Positions 33,040 through 44,900 of a DNA stretch of 64,000 bases are shown here, piece after piece. This DNA is from Heterobasidion occidentale (Eukaryota; Basidiomycota; Agaricomycetes; Russulales; Bondarzewiaceae). The stretch covers positions 3,286,001 through 3,350,000 of the forward strand of contig JBCAQO010000003.1 of assembly GCA_039111635.1 (NCBI GenBank), written 5' to 3'. The notes under the pieces are model-generated. The model saw only the letters and a list, made by a program, of their open reading frames with translations, was not told the origin of the DNA and did no database searches. The position numbers were made by a program, and so were the translations under genes. Position 1 is the stretch's first letter, and each line of letters opens with the position of its first letter.

Positions 33040-35239
33040 GACGGAGAGGTGACAGCAGACCTGCCACACTATTGTCGGCGTATATATAGCAGCAGTGCAC
33101 ACGAGGGATTCCGGATCCGTAAGGACGACATAGTTGGCTGGGAAGAAGAGCGCGTTGGCGGTGGGTGATACGACAACGGATAGCGGAAGACGCCATGTGC
33201 TCACAACAACAAATCAAAGTCGCCCGCTGGGAATCCGGAATCGAGGTACGCAACGTCCTTCTCTCTGCTCCTTACTTACTGCGGCCCTGCAGCTCCCGCA
33301 AAGTATATCCCACAGAATACAACATATATACCCACATCACGCGGCCCGGAATCAAAGGAAGCCATCGGATTTCTTCATTTTCCGAGGCTTCGCGGTGGAC
33401 GCCCTTGTTTTTGAATGGGACGCATCATTAATTTTACTGATCGTGCATCCATCCAGGTCCAACAGCTAGTGATTGTCCCTGTACCGTCACTGGTGCTTCT
33501 GTAGAGGCCGCCATAGCTGCATGAGGGCTTCTCGAGGGGCTCACGAGGACACGAACACGCGCAGCGTCATTGTGCTAGAATTGCACAACTGCCAGCCCCG
33601 CGACCATCCCGCGTGCCCTTCATTCAACCTCGCCTACTGTCCAAAGAGCTGTCGGCTGCTACCATGTGGTTCACAAAGTGATCAATGTCAAAATACAATG
33701 TAAGCCAATACTCGGTATGTCTTCGGAACTGATTTAACGAACATTGCCAGGTCATTGAGTTCGCGATGAGTTATTCATCTGTGCTTGGGGGTAAGTAGAC
33801 TCGAGGGTCCGACATGGTCCACTGTTGACGCCAACGTCATGCAGCTCGCGTCACAGTCGACGGGCGAAATATGCTTATGCCCCCCGAAAGGCAGAGTTGA
33901 TTGTGCATCCAATGGACATGCATCTTGTGGCTATATGCGGCGTGATGCGATCGCAGTCTCGAAGAGGTGTCTGGCTTTTCCATTCCGCCTTAATTTGTGC
34001 TCTTTGTCTGATACGATTGCAAGAGCCTGCTGTCTATATCTCAAGAAGCGTTTGGAGCCAACCTCGTGCAATCAACGTGCTGGCTCAGATGAGCCCCATT
34101 GTCAGTCCGGTTCCTCCTTGTCCGGTGTCGCAGTCGTCATTGGCGATAACAAACGTTTTGATCGCGAACTCGAAGAGGCTTGCACAATTCCTGTTGTATC
34201 ATAGCACTTGGTGGCCAATTTGCGCATCGCGACAACCTGTTCGAGGCGATCTCGGTGTGAGTGATGAACTAATTCTACTTTGGTTGTTTAACAACATCTT
34301 CATGTAGGATATCGCTTGCTCCGGGGCCACTGGACGCAGTCCATGAGTGAAGGAACAGTGCTTCCTGGCGCACTTGATGTTTCCATCGCTCCCTATTGCG
34401 CCATGCCATCCACATGTTTTTCACTTTGTCCTCTTAACGTTGCAACCGCGACTTGCGCAGCTGCGAGACCTTGTGGAAGGCAAAAGCTGATTCTTGTTCT
34501 CTTCATCATGATGTCTCCTTTGCTAAAGACTCGCCTTCGATGTTTCAACTCATCCTGTCTCGTTTTGTTTCATCATCGATGCTGTTTCTACTCTTCTTCG
34601 CTCTCATAAACGTTCAAATCGGTGTTCGGGCGATCTCATCCGTTCCCCTGCGATGACATTCACAAGCCGAGAACGATGGTGATCATCATTTGGACTTCCA
34701 TCATGACCATCTGGGTAGCCATACATCCGAATGTTCCACATCTTGGCGACGATGCCGTCAAAATTGTTCGCCGTTGCGCGCGGTCGATGAAGCTTGCCCT
34801 GATGGCAGGCAACCATCATGGTGTCTGTCATTCCTTGTGCTTGTAGTACATCAGGAGTCCATATAGTCGCTTGAATGGTCTGTATAGCTGCACTAGACCA
34901 CTAGAGGCCAAAAGTAAGACCCCGGTTTGACAGTGTTCACTAGATGTGATTTACAGCTAGTGGTGCCTCCCTAGTCATCACTAGATCACCCTCTACTTGT
35001 CTCGGACTTCACTTATAGAGTTGTCTTGGGAGATGCCTGTCTTCTCGACAATCTTGAGAGATTTCCTCATCTAGACAGTCTCTATAGACCATGCTAATAG
35101 TAACTACACCCAGAATATTTATTCTATTCCCGCTGAATTGGCTCTTGCTCCCATAATTATGAGAATTACAGGTAAAATTGTGATTTATAGAGCTTTACAT
35201 GCTCTTGTATACAGGCCTTACTACTTTACAAAGTGAGGG
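33040..35239. other. Intergenic, no recognised gene
   Basis: Frames are open on the plus strand at 33785-34204 and 33825-34307, with scattered Cys and hydrophobic stretches but no motif I recognise. The downstream part (34880-35230) is AT-rich with short CTAGTG/CACTAG words and looks repeat-derived. Nothing else is supported. Confidence 0.4.
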
Positions 35240-35419
35240 CCAAAACAGTAAGGAAGAGTGAGGAATAAGAAAGCAAGGGAAAACAGCAGAGACAAGCACA
35301 AGTGGAGGCAGACAGCGGTGACGAGAGACAACGGCAGTGAGCGGGGACAAGCACAGGCCTAGGTAGGTGGCAGCATCAAAAGGAGGCAAGCCTAAACTCA
35401 CTGTGTGCGAGCGCAGGGA

Positions 35420-36271
35420 TGTTAGGACCGCGTCCTAACACGTGCTTTGCACGTGAGCAAACGGGCTGGTCAAGTGCTTCGGACATGATTCAGACTTGGA
35501 CCGTTCTCGATGACTCATTACCATTTACATGCTAACTGCATGAACACTTACTTATTGTTCCTGGTTCTTAATGTGGATAGACATTGGTTCCTGGCCCTGT
35601 CCCTGGTTCCTGATCGACCGTGATGTGGCTAGACATTTGATATGGATGTGGACAGACATTAGTGATCCGATTACCATACTTAGTTATATGGCAGGTCAAT
35701 GACACATTTAGCTTACAGATCTCGATTATTTACCTCGGTACCTTAGAAGCGCACAGACCAGATCTTGATCCGGCCCTAGATACATCTTTGTATAAATAGG
35801 TGAAATGAGCTTTTAAGAAGCTCAGCTTGTTCACCTGTAATACACTTGATCTCTACACTGCACCTGGTGTCTGGCTACCTTCCTAGCCCACACTTTGTGA
35901 TCTCTGTCAGATCTGAGAATCCTTTGCATGGTCTGATGATGCACTGGACTTGTCTCCATTCCCATCTCCCTCTACTCATCTATTACTACACTGGCCTAGC
36001 CACCTTCCATGTTCTCAGTTGGACACCTCCTCGTGTCATCTGTTGGACAGGAGAAGATCATCCAGTTCCTGCTCACCATAGAGAGGACCTCAAAGATCAT
36101 CTTCTTAATCTCTTCGAGGACAAGGCAGAAAGCGACCCCGTATTCCTTGAAAGGGCCCAAAGATGATCTATTGTCTTTATCCATTGGAGTCTACGGCTCT
36201 ACGACGCTGTGGAGGTGTAGCCTAGGGATCCCTTCGTGCATCGGTGCACGTGATAGGTCTCTGACCTAACA
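35420..36271 (+). repeat. Solo LTR, family B
   Basis: 852 bp, TGTTAGG...CCTAACA, flanked by the 5 bp duplication AGGGA (35415-35419 and 36272-36276), so it is the product of LTR-LTR recombination. TATAAATAG at 35791 and predicted start AGCTTGTTCA at 35824. Homologous to the B1 LTR. Unlike the B1 LTR it contains five ATGs after the predicted start, and a TGA interrupts its conserved U5 frame near 36164. Confidence 0.92.
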
Positions 36272-36982
36272 AGGGATTGGCGGTAGCAGAAGCGAGATGG
36301 CATGGTCACGGTCACAAGTGGTGGCGGCAGCGAGAGGATCAGCGAGAGGTCACGGGCACGGACAGGGAAGCAAGAGAATACGGGCCCACACTTGTCTTGT
36401 GCGAGCACAGGCTAGATTGGCGGCAGCAGTGAGAGGGTATGAGCACAGACAGGGTTGGGCAGCGGCAGCAAGAGAATACTAGGCGGCAGAATCCAGAGAA
36501 GATGAGCCCGTACTCGCCTTGTGCAAGCGCAGGCAGGGATCAGCAGCGGCAGCGTGAGAGTACGGGTGTGGGTGCAGGTAGGCGGTAGCATGGAGAGATA
36601 ATGAACCCGCACTTGTTTTGTACGAGTAGTGCACGGCGGTGAGAGCAAGAGGCAGAGCAGCACACGCAACAACACATTGACGTGGCAATGGCACATGCCA
36701 GCACGTGCCGCTACCACGTCATTGCCTGATGACTTGTGCTGCCCTCCTTGCTCTTCCCCCTGCCGCTGCCTACCACTGCCTCTGCCTACACTTGTACAAG
36801 ACGAGCATGGGCACGTCTCCTTTTGTCTCCCTACCGCCGCTGCTCATGCATCTCTGCCTACGCTCGTACAAGACAAGCGCGGCCTTGTCTTGTCTTGTCT
36901 TGTCTTGTCTCCCCACTGCCACCGCCAACCATTTCTGCCCATGCTTGTACAAGACGAGCGTGGGCACATCTCTTTTTGTCTC

Positions 36983-37616
36983 TGTTATGACTTGACCTGT
37001 CAGGACCCTGTGGGGTCAGTCTATATGATGGTCCAAGCATCACATGCTAGGCGGCTCCACTCCGGAGCATACATCAAGGTATTTGGCATGTCCTTAGGAG
37101 CCGACTGGTCCAATGGTTCTTCAAGACATCAGAAGAGGATATATGACGGGGTCATAGGTAGAGCAGCTTAGTGAGATAGGCATTCACATGCCATGGGCTT
37201 AGGGCATATGGGCAAGCACCTCGTCGCACCTGGATGGATTGGTGTGACTGGAGAAGTACAAGAGTAGGCGCTGACTGAGAGAGACGGTGACCCACGCTCT
37301 CCTGGAATAGGAACTAGGAGAAGCACACGGACTCTTACCCTACACCCTATACAGTATATAAGGCCCATAGAATAGGCTAAGGAACTTCAGTCTATTCTCT
37401 TCGTTCTTTCTGTATCCTCACATACAGAACTTTGTTCCCTCTGTATCTTCACATACAGACACTTCGTCCTCTACTGTCTTCTTACAGTAGAACCACTGTG
37501 ACCACTTCTTTATCAATCTTCTAATACAGTCAAGACTCCATTCCCCCACTCAGTCTATTGTGTGACCTAGGGAAGAACCTGTTACTCTTGGGTTACTGAA
37601 CGAGCAGTTCGTAACA
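36983..37616 (+). repeat. Solo LTR, family A
   Basis: 634 bp, TGTTATGA...CGTAACA, flanked by the duplication GTCTC (36978-36982 and 37617-37621). It has TATATAAGG, predicted start AGTCTATTCT and several hairpins (for example CTACTGT-CTTCTT-ACAGTAG). Confidence 0.92.
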
Positions 37617-37950
37617 GTCTCCCCACCGCCACTACTCACGCATCTCTGCCTGCGCAACGAGCGCGGCCTTGTCTTGTCTCATGGTGATCCACCGCCGCTG
37701 ATCATCTTTGCCCACGCTCATCTTGTACAAGCGTGGTCTCGTCCCGTATTGTCCCGTCTCCCCACCACCAAGCATCTCTGCCTGCACTCGTACAAGATGA
37801 GCACGGCCTTGTCTCGTCTTGTCTTGACCCTCCACCACCGCTGCCACCAAGCATCTCTGCCTGCACTTGTTCAAGACAAGCGCAGGCCCGTCCTTCTCCC
37901 ACAGGCTCGTCATTCTTGCACGGGTTTTGCCCATGCTCTCCTCTGCTCAT

Positions 37951-38412
37951 GTTTAGTGCCGGTCACGTCCTTTCCATTGCAGGCCCTCTCCTCTCATGCA
38001 GAGGGCCCTCAATTCTGTAGTGTACTCTAGTATAGCTTGTAATGATCTTTCTGACAATATCATAATTTCAAATTTTCCTTTCAAAAACATCAGATGAAGT
38101 AAAGAGTCGGGATAAGCAAGCTATTCTATGCTTTCCATTGTGCTCACTATTGTCTCACAAGATAATCCTAGAGCTGTCTTTGATCATAGATAGTGGTATC
38201 TTGAGAGACATCTGCCTTGCCTTGCAAGACTTGACTAGAGTTACTTTCCCGTTTTGGAAAGGATTGAGCTTGGATTATCTACACAGACTGAGACCAAAAT
38301 ATTGAGTCATCACTAGCTATCTCTAGACACTTCTAGTTCTAGTGGACCTAGTGAAAGCTAGGTCTTGGCAGTCAGATTCCTGATGTATGTGCCCTGATAC
38401 TCATATATTTTC
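37951..38412. other. Noncoding flank of the satellite
   Basis: AT-rich, with CACTAG/CTAGTG words similar to those at 34.9-35.0 kb on the other side of the satellite. No gene. Confidence 0.4.
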
Positions 38413-39553
38413 TGTTACGAACTGCTCGTTCGATAACCCAAGAGTAACAGGTTCTTCCCTAGGTCGCACGATGGACTGAGTGGTGGACGAAGTCTCGACT
38501 GTATCAGGCACTGATCCAGGAAGAAATAAGGATTCCACTGTAGGAAGACAGTGGTGAAAGAAGGTTGGTATGTGAAGATACCAAAGAACGAAAGTACACA
38601 GTAGGAAGACTGTGTAAGAACGAGGAGAATAGACTGAAGATCCTCAGCCTATTCTATGGGCCTTATGTACTGTATAGGGTCTAGGGTAAGAGTCCGTATG
38701 CTTCTCCGGGTATCCATCCCAGGAGAGCTGTGGTCGCCATCTCTCTCAGCCGGTGCCTACTCTTGTACTTCTCCAGTCGTACCAATCCATCCTGGTACGA
38801 CATGGTGCTTACCCATAAGCCCTAAGCCCATGGCATGTGAATGCCTATCTTACCAACCCGCTACATCCTTGATCCTTCCCATATATCCTCTACCGATGTC
38901 TTGAAGAACCATTGGTCCAGTCGGATCATAAGGACATGCCGAATACCTTGATGTATGCTCCGTAGTGGAGCCGCCTAGCATGTGATGCTTGAACCATTGG
39001 ATAGACCAGCCCCGACGGGCTCCAATCGGTCAAGTCATAACATTACCCCCTTTCTAGGTCTCAACTCCTGAGGGGACTACTCGCCTCCGCGAGCTTCATT
39101 GTCATTCCACGTACAATTGCTTTCTGGTCGTCCAATAACGATCGGGATGCGGCTTCCCGATATGACTTCGTTTTCTGGGGCGAAGACCGACTTACCTCGT
39201 TTACAACGCCTAGGAGTTGTCCATCTCCGTTGAGCTGTTTGATTTAGGTACCTAACAATATCGCCACAATATTGCGTCACCCTTCCGATGTTCTTCCTTC
39301 ACCGGTATGGTTTTGTTGCGAGTATGCTCCTAGAGTCAATAGGCAGCTGCTTGAACCAGGCCTCTCCTAGTACTGTTTGTTAAGCCAGTTTTTCTGCTCT
39401 GGCGACGATGCGGAAAGGTGTCGTGCGAATGATTGAATGATGAAATGTCTGTGGATGGGTGTGTGTTGTTCTTCTTCCAAAATGCCGAAGGCCATGCTTC
39501 AGTGTTTCCAGGATAGATCTTCATCTCTGTGATCTCCGGTATCGAGGGGGACT
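38413..39553 (-). mobile_element. Retrotransposon A4: truncated family A copy
   Basis: 3' LTR (38413-39042, 630 bp) plus about 510 bp of the adjoining 3' noncoding region, colinear with 4424-4930 of A1. It ends abruptly at 39553, where the A2 5' LTR begins. The rest of A4 is expected beyond the nested insertions, outside the window. Confidence 0.85.
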
Positions 39554-40217
39554 TGTTATGACTTGACCGATCGGGGCCCGTCGGGGCTGGTCTATCCGAT
39601 GGTTCAAGCATCACATGCTAGGCGGCTCCACCATGGAGCGTACATCAAGGTATTCGGATGTCCTTACGGTCCGACTGAACCGATGGTTCTTCAAGACATC
39701 GGTATAGGATATATGGGAAGGGTCAATGATGCAGCGGATTGATAAGACAGGCATTCACATGCCATGGGCTTAGGGCTTATGGGTAAGCACCTCGTCGCAC
39801 CAGGATGGATAGGTGCGACTGGAGAAGTACAAGAGTAGGCGCCGGCTGAGAAAGACGGCGACCATAGCTCTCCTGGGATGGGTACCCGGAGAAGCACGGA
39901 CTCTTACCCTAAACCCTATACAGTATAAAAGGCCCATAGAATAGGCTGAGGATCTTTAGTCTATTCTCCTCGTTACGTTCGTGTCTTCCTACACGAACAC
40001 CTTCGTTTGCCACTGTCTTCCTACAGTGGAACCTCGTTCTTACACAGTCTTCCTACTGTGTACCTTCGTTCCCTACCGTCTTCCTACGGTAGAATAATCA
40101 TTAAACCTTCCTGTATCACAACCTGATACAGTTGAGACCATCCTCACCACTCAGTCCATCGTGCGACCTAGGGAAGAACCAGTTACTCTTGGGTTATCGA
40201 ACGAGCAGTTCGTAACA
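39554..40217 (+). repeat. A2 5' LTR (family A)
   Basis: 664 bp. TATAAAAGG at 39924, predicted start AGTCTATTCT at 39958-39967, then five hairpins to 40131, ending CGTAACA. It is longer than the A1 LTR mainly because it has more hairpin units. Confidence 0.92.
39977..40131 (+). promoter_or_regulatory. Tandem hairpin array in R/U5 of A2
   Basis: Four stems share the loop CTTCCT: GTTCGTGT/ACACGAAC (39977-39998), CCACTGT/ACAGTGG (40010-40029), TACACAGT/ACTGTGTA (40041-40062) and CTACCGT/ACGGTAG (40073-40092). A fifth (40111-40131) is CTGTATC/GATACAG. Spacers carry CCTTCGTT or a close variant. Stem sequences differ but pairing is perfect. Confidence 0.8.
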
Positions 40218-40702
40218 CTAGAATAGACTCGCTTTTGCCCCTACCTTGCACCACGCTTTGCTTGCTGCCACACTCTCTCTCACAACCCTCATCGGTGGCA
40301 TAGACCCCCACCGGAGAGTGTTACTTCACACACCCTGGAGCAAGACCTAGGCCTAGGATACCCACCAGGCACTAGACGAACCCACAACCAACTCCGACAA
40401 GATAATCGTCCTATCCATCAAAGGGGAAACCATTGGTATTACTCAGACACCAATCGATTAGCCCCTCCAAACTTTGATAACTGCTCATACGAGAAGGACG
40501 ATATTTCTTCACAAGAGAAGACGGAACAGAAGCTGAGTGGGCTTGGGACGAAACAGCAGAAGACTGGGTAGAGCCACCCCAGTATAGGAACCCCGAACCG
40601 GAAATCCCGGACACCTCGGAAGAAGAAGAAGGAACATCCGAGTCCGAATCCTCGGATATTCAAACACCGATCAATACCCGAGCCATCGAAAGAAATAACA
40701 AT
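40218..40702 (+). other. A2 leader with self-primer site 40220-40229
   Basis: CT, then AGAATAGACT, complementary to the predicted 5' end of the transcript (39958-39967). The leader to the Gag ATG is ATG-free and encodes the same Gag-frame peptide as A1, apart from a one-base loss near 40490. Confidence 0.75.
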
Positions 40703-41917
40703 ATGGCAGACATTGCAGCGCCCCCTACGACAGTATCATCTGGAAGGGGCAAGCTTAGACTCCCCGATAATTTTGACGGAGACAGAACACGATCGCAGAA
40801 ATTTATCGTGAATTGCCTCCTCCTTTTCACAGTGGAATCAGACCGGTACAGGACGGATGAAGACAAAGTTTCCCTTGCTCTCTCATGCATGAGATACGGA
40901 ACGGCCGGTATATGGGCAGAAAACTTCCTAAAGAAGACAGTTGGGGCAGAGCCGCCTCGAGACCTCGGGACTTGGACCGATTTCCTTGTCAAGTTTAGGC
41001 TTCAATTCAAGGAAACGAACCTTACAGACAAGGCCCGAAGCGCTCTCATGTCCTTCTCTCAAGGGAAGATGACGGTGGATGAATACTCCAATCAGTTCGC
41101 CCTTATAGCCGCCGATGCCGACATCACCGACAAGGAACAAGTTCCTTACTTCCAGAGAGGGCTCGACCCAAGGGTCATGGACAAGATCTATGACAAGGAA
41201 ACACCGCCAAACGACACGATCCAAGATTGGATCAATACCGCCTGTGAAATAGATGGACGGCTGAGAGCCCGAAGTGCTCAAAAGGCGATCCTCGCAAATT
41301 CCACCTCATTCCGAAGCGATTTCCTCAATCGTTTTCACCACCAACCCGCTCTCCGCTACAACTCCACCACCGCACCTCGCAGAATGAACAACCAAGTGGT
41401 TGACATGGACATTGACGCCTCTCGAAAGAGAGATGCCGCTCGCCAGAAACGCACCTATGATGGCAAGCCCCCTAACCATTGTTTTAACTGTGGAAAAGAG
41501 GGACACTGGGCGAATAAATGTCCTTCCCCTCGCAGAAGCGTTCCCCCTTCTCGAGGAAATCCGCGCAGACCGATACGTGGAGGAGGTAGAAGAACTCGCG
41601 TTACAGGCTTGGAGGATGAAGACGATCAAGAATCCCTGCTGGGAGACGATGCGGGATTACATAGAGGATTGGAGGAGAGGAGTCCTCATGGCCACCACGG
41701 TGGGGTATCACAACCTAGTCATCCGGTGGAACGTCAGGACCATCCCACAAGGAGCGGAGGATCACGCCAGAGCGATGGAGAACGCTACGTACCGCCTAAC
41801 GGACGACGAAGCAACGGACCCGTCCGTGATATTAATAGCGTCCGAGCGCTCTTCAGCAAAGTAGGGAAGGCAGAGGCCCAGCAGATGCTGATAGATTTAA
41901 CGAAGGATTTTTCCTGA
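40703..41917 (+). CDS. A2 Gag
   Basis: 404 codons, same length as A1 Gag. Capsid-like segment, then a canonical zinc knuckle (CFNCGKEGHWANKC). The tail overlaps the conserved +1 frame (to 41864). First ATG of the predicted transcript. Confidence 0.9.
   Translation: MADIAAPPTTVSSGRGKLRLPDNFDGDRTRSQKFIVNCLLLFTVESDRYRTDEDKVSLALSCMRYGTAGIWAENFLKKTVGAEPPRDLGTWTDFLVKFRLQFKETNLTDKARSALMSFSQGKMTVDEYSNQFALIAADADITDKEQVPYFQRGLDPRVMDKIYDKETPPNDTIQDWINTACEIDGRLRARSAQKAILANSTSFRSDFLNRFHHQPALRYNSTTAPRRMNNQVVDMDIDASRKRDAARQKRTYDGKPPNHCFNCGKEGHWANKCPSPRRSVPPSRGNPRRPIRGGGRRTRVTGLEDEDDQESLLGDDAGLHRGLEERSPHGHHGGVSQPSHPVERQDHPTRSGGSRQSDGERYVPPNGRRSNGPVRDINSVRALFSKVGKAEAQQMLIDLTKDFS
41577..41864 (+). CDS. Overlapping +1 frame in the gag tail of A2
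   Basis: Counterpart of 12322-12609 in A1: the same Trp-rich ETMRDYIEDWRR segment, nearly the same end (VILIASERSS), and no own ATG at the conserved start. Closer to A1 than the gag frame is. Confidence 0.4.
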   Translation: MEEVEELALQAWRMKTIKNPCWETMRDYIEDWRRGVLMATTVGYHNLVIRWNVRTIPQGAEDHARAMENATYRLTDDEATDPSVILIASERSSAK

Positions 41918-41994
41918 CCTCTCCTTCACCAGCCGAAGAGAGGGGGTCAAGAAAACCCGAGTACGATTCCCCGTCATGTATTCGAATCGGAGCA

Positions 41995-44900
41995 ATGAAC
42001 AGCCATATCATTACACCCATTCGACTTGACGTGCGACTGACAACTCGAGGAAGAAGCGCTGGAGCCAGAGCCGCCATCGACTCAGCCTGCGAAGGGATTT
42101 TGGTGAACGAGAAATGGGTACGAAAACACAACCTTCCAACTTATCCATTAAACCGCCTTATCCGCGTTCGCAATGTCGATGATACCATCAACAAAGGAGG
42201 CCTCATTCGACGAGGCTTAGACGCAAATCTCACCGTCAAGGACAGACGGGGGAGATATCACACTGAACGCGTCCAGATGTTCATCACCAATCTAGGAAAA
42301 GACGATATGCTCCTAGGAACAGATTGGTTGAAATACCACGACCCCTCCATCGGGTGGAGGCGCCGTGAGGTACACTTTGATCGATGCCCCGCAAATTGCC
42401 AACAACCATACGGTTTTACCAAGGCAAGGGAAGAGCCTACCAAGAAGGCATGGCTAGCGAAACTACGCGGCGACAAGGTTCCTCAGCGGACTAAACCGCA
42501 CCTTGTCTCTGGGCCGGTAGGACCTTCGTGGACTTGGACTAAAGAACAGTGGAAACAAGTCCCAGCGAAGGAATGGAAGACTCGGCTCTTGGAAACGCTC
42601 GAGCATAGAACCCGACAACGCGAGGCTCGGGAATGGCTCGAGGAAAGAAAGGCCGAAGGGGAGGAACGCCGGCGAACTTCGGAAAAGGATGCTCAGGGCG
42701 AAGCCTCAAGAAAAGTCGCCGAGAAGGCGCAAACATTGTTTGACTCCTCCGCCACGGATAGCGGAGAAGAACCTGTCATCAGGAAGGTCGCTCCCGAACC
42801 CTCGGGATTTGCTAGCTTTGACGAAGACCTAGAGGAGGAAATCGACACGACCGATCTAAAGGACCGTGTGCCGACAGAGTATCACTCTTACCTCGACATT
42901 TTCAGCGAGAGGCGATCGCAACGACTCCCCAAACACACGATCTGGGACCATGCGATAAATCTCAAACCGTCGTTTAAACCCCAGGCTCCAAGGATATTTG
43001 CCTTGAGCCCGGATAAACACGACGAGCTAGGAAAATTCGTCAAGGAGCACCTTTCTAGAGGGACAATACGTCGGTCAACGGCCAGTAGCGCAGCTTCCTT
43101 CTTCTTCATAAATAAGAAGGATGGGAAATTACGCCCGGTACAAGACTATCGCCACCTTAATGAACACACTATTCGAGACGTTACCCCCTTGCCTCTGATC
43201 CAAGAACTCTTGGATATTATTCGAGGAGCGACGGTATTCTCGAAACTGGATGTTCGGTGGGGATATAACAACGTGCGCATCAAGGAAGGGGACGAGTCCA
43301 AGGCAGCGTTCGTAACACCCCTAGGATTGTTTGAACCCACGGTAATGTTCTTTGGGCTGTGCAATTCCCCAGGGACCTTCCAGGCCATGATGAACATGAT
43401 CTTTCAAGAACTCATCTTGGCCCGGAAAATTGCGGTATATATGGATGACATCCTCATCTTCACCAGGACCACGGCAGAACACATCGTGATCGTTCGACGA
43501 GTTCTCCAAATCCTACGCGACAATGATCTGTATCTCAAACCAGAGAAATGCGAGTTCCACAAGGAAAAGCTGAACTACTTGGGATACACGATTTCAAAAG
43601 ATCACGTCGCCATGGAAGATTCGAAGGTGGAAGCAATCCAGGAATGGCCCATCCCTCGCACAGTCAGAGACATCCGTTCCTTCTTAGGTCTAGGGAATTT
43701 TTATCGGCGATTCATTGACAAGTTCTCCTTGATCGCGCGACCCCTACATGACCTCACCAAGAAGGACACGAAGTGGGACTGGACGACGAGTTGCCAACAG
43801 GCTTTTGATCGATTAAAGAAAGCCTTCGTCAGTCAACCCGTCCTAATATACCCAGACCCGATGCGCCCATACCGGCTTGTCACCGACGCCTCCCTCTCCG
43901 CATACGGTGCAGTCCTCTTACAGGAAGGACCTGATAATGACTGGCACCCAGTGGCATACCTCTCGGGCTCGTTTTCACCGCCCGAAAGGAATTACGACGT
44001 ACATGATCGCGAACTCCTGGCAATCATCAAGGCGCTGGAACACTGGAAACACTACCTCGAAGGCGCCAGGCATCCCTTTGAGGTCTGGACAGACCATAAG
44101 AACCTGGAACACTTTCAGACGGCGCGAGACCTATCAAGGCGGCAAGCGCGCTGGAGTCTGTTTTTGTCCAGATTTGACTTCCAGCTCAGCTATAAAGCTG
44201 GAACGACTAACCACGCAGATGCTCTGTCCAGGCGTCCAGACCTTAGTGAGGGGGTGGAATCTGATAACAAGGCACAGACTCTGCTTCCGTCCAGACTTTT
44301 CACCGAGTCCAGCGAAACCCTGGTAGATTCCAGCGAAAGCATACACGTCAAGGCAACAGAAATTGTATCCTCGGACATCCTCTCCCTTATCCGACAGTCA
44401 CGCTCCGAACATGACTTGCTAGTGGATGTCTCCCTCAAGAAGCTTTTGGACAAAGGACCAAAAGCAATGAAAGGTCTCTTAGGGAAATGGACACACGAAG
44501 ACGGCATCACAAGGCGAGACGGTTACATATGCGTCCCAAGAGACAATCTTCTCCGGCGGACAATTGTCAAAGCACACCATGATACGATGGCTACAGGACA
44601 CCCAGGACGAGCGAAAACCTTGGAATTGGTACAACGTCATTACTGGTGGTCGAGCATGACCAAGTTCGTCCATCAATATGTGGATGGATGCGCGGTTTGT
44701 CAGTCCACCAAGACCTTCCTCACAAGACCCATCCGCCAATCCACCCATTGGAAACCACGAACGTACCGTGGCGTTTTATCTCCACCGACTTCGTAACAGA
44801 CCTCCCGGAAAGCAGAGGGTACGACTCGATAAATGTGGTGGTGGACCAGGGTCTGTCAAAAGGAATAGTCATAACCCCGTGCAAGAAGACAATCACGGCC

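Larger units (their letters stand above)
35240..37950. repeat. GC-rich satellite in inverted orientation, interrupted by two solo LTRs
   Basis: Degenerate units of roughly 70-75 bp built from CTTGTACAAGACGAGCG, ACCGCCGCTGC and CATCTCTGCC. To the right (36725-36980, 37620-37920) they read in one orientation; to the left (35250-35415, 36280-36660) they read as the reverse complement (GCACTTGTCTTGTGCGAGC, GGCGGCAGCAG). Solo LTRs at 35420-36271 and 36983-37616 inserted into it. Confidence 0.65.

Noticed and set aside
33785..34307. Two overlapping open frames of about 140-160 codons
   Set aside because: No recognisable motif, no clear splice structure and no similarity I can name; kept only as unassigned DNA.
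36705..37171. Open frames in the satellite
   Set aside because: Leu/Pro/Cys-rich repeats produced by the repeat unit itself; present in several frames and on both strands.
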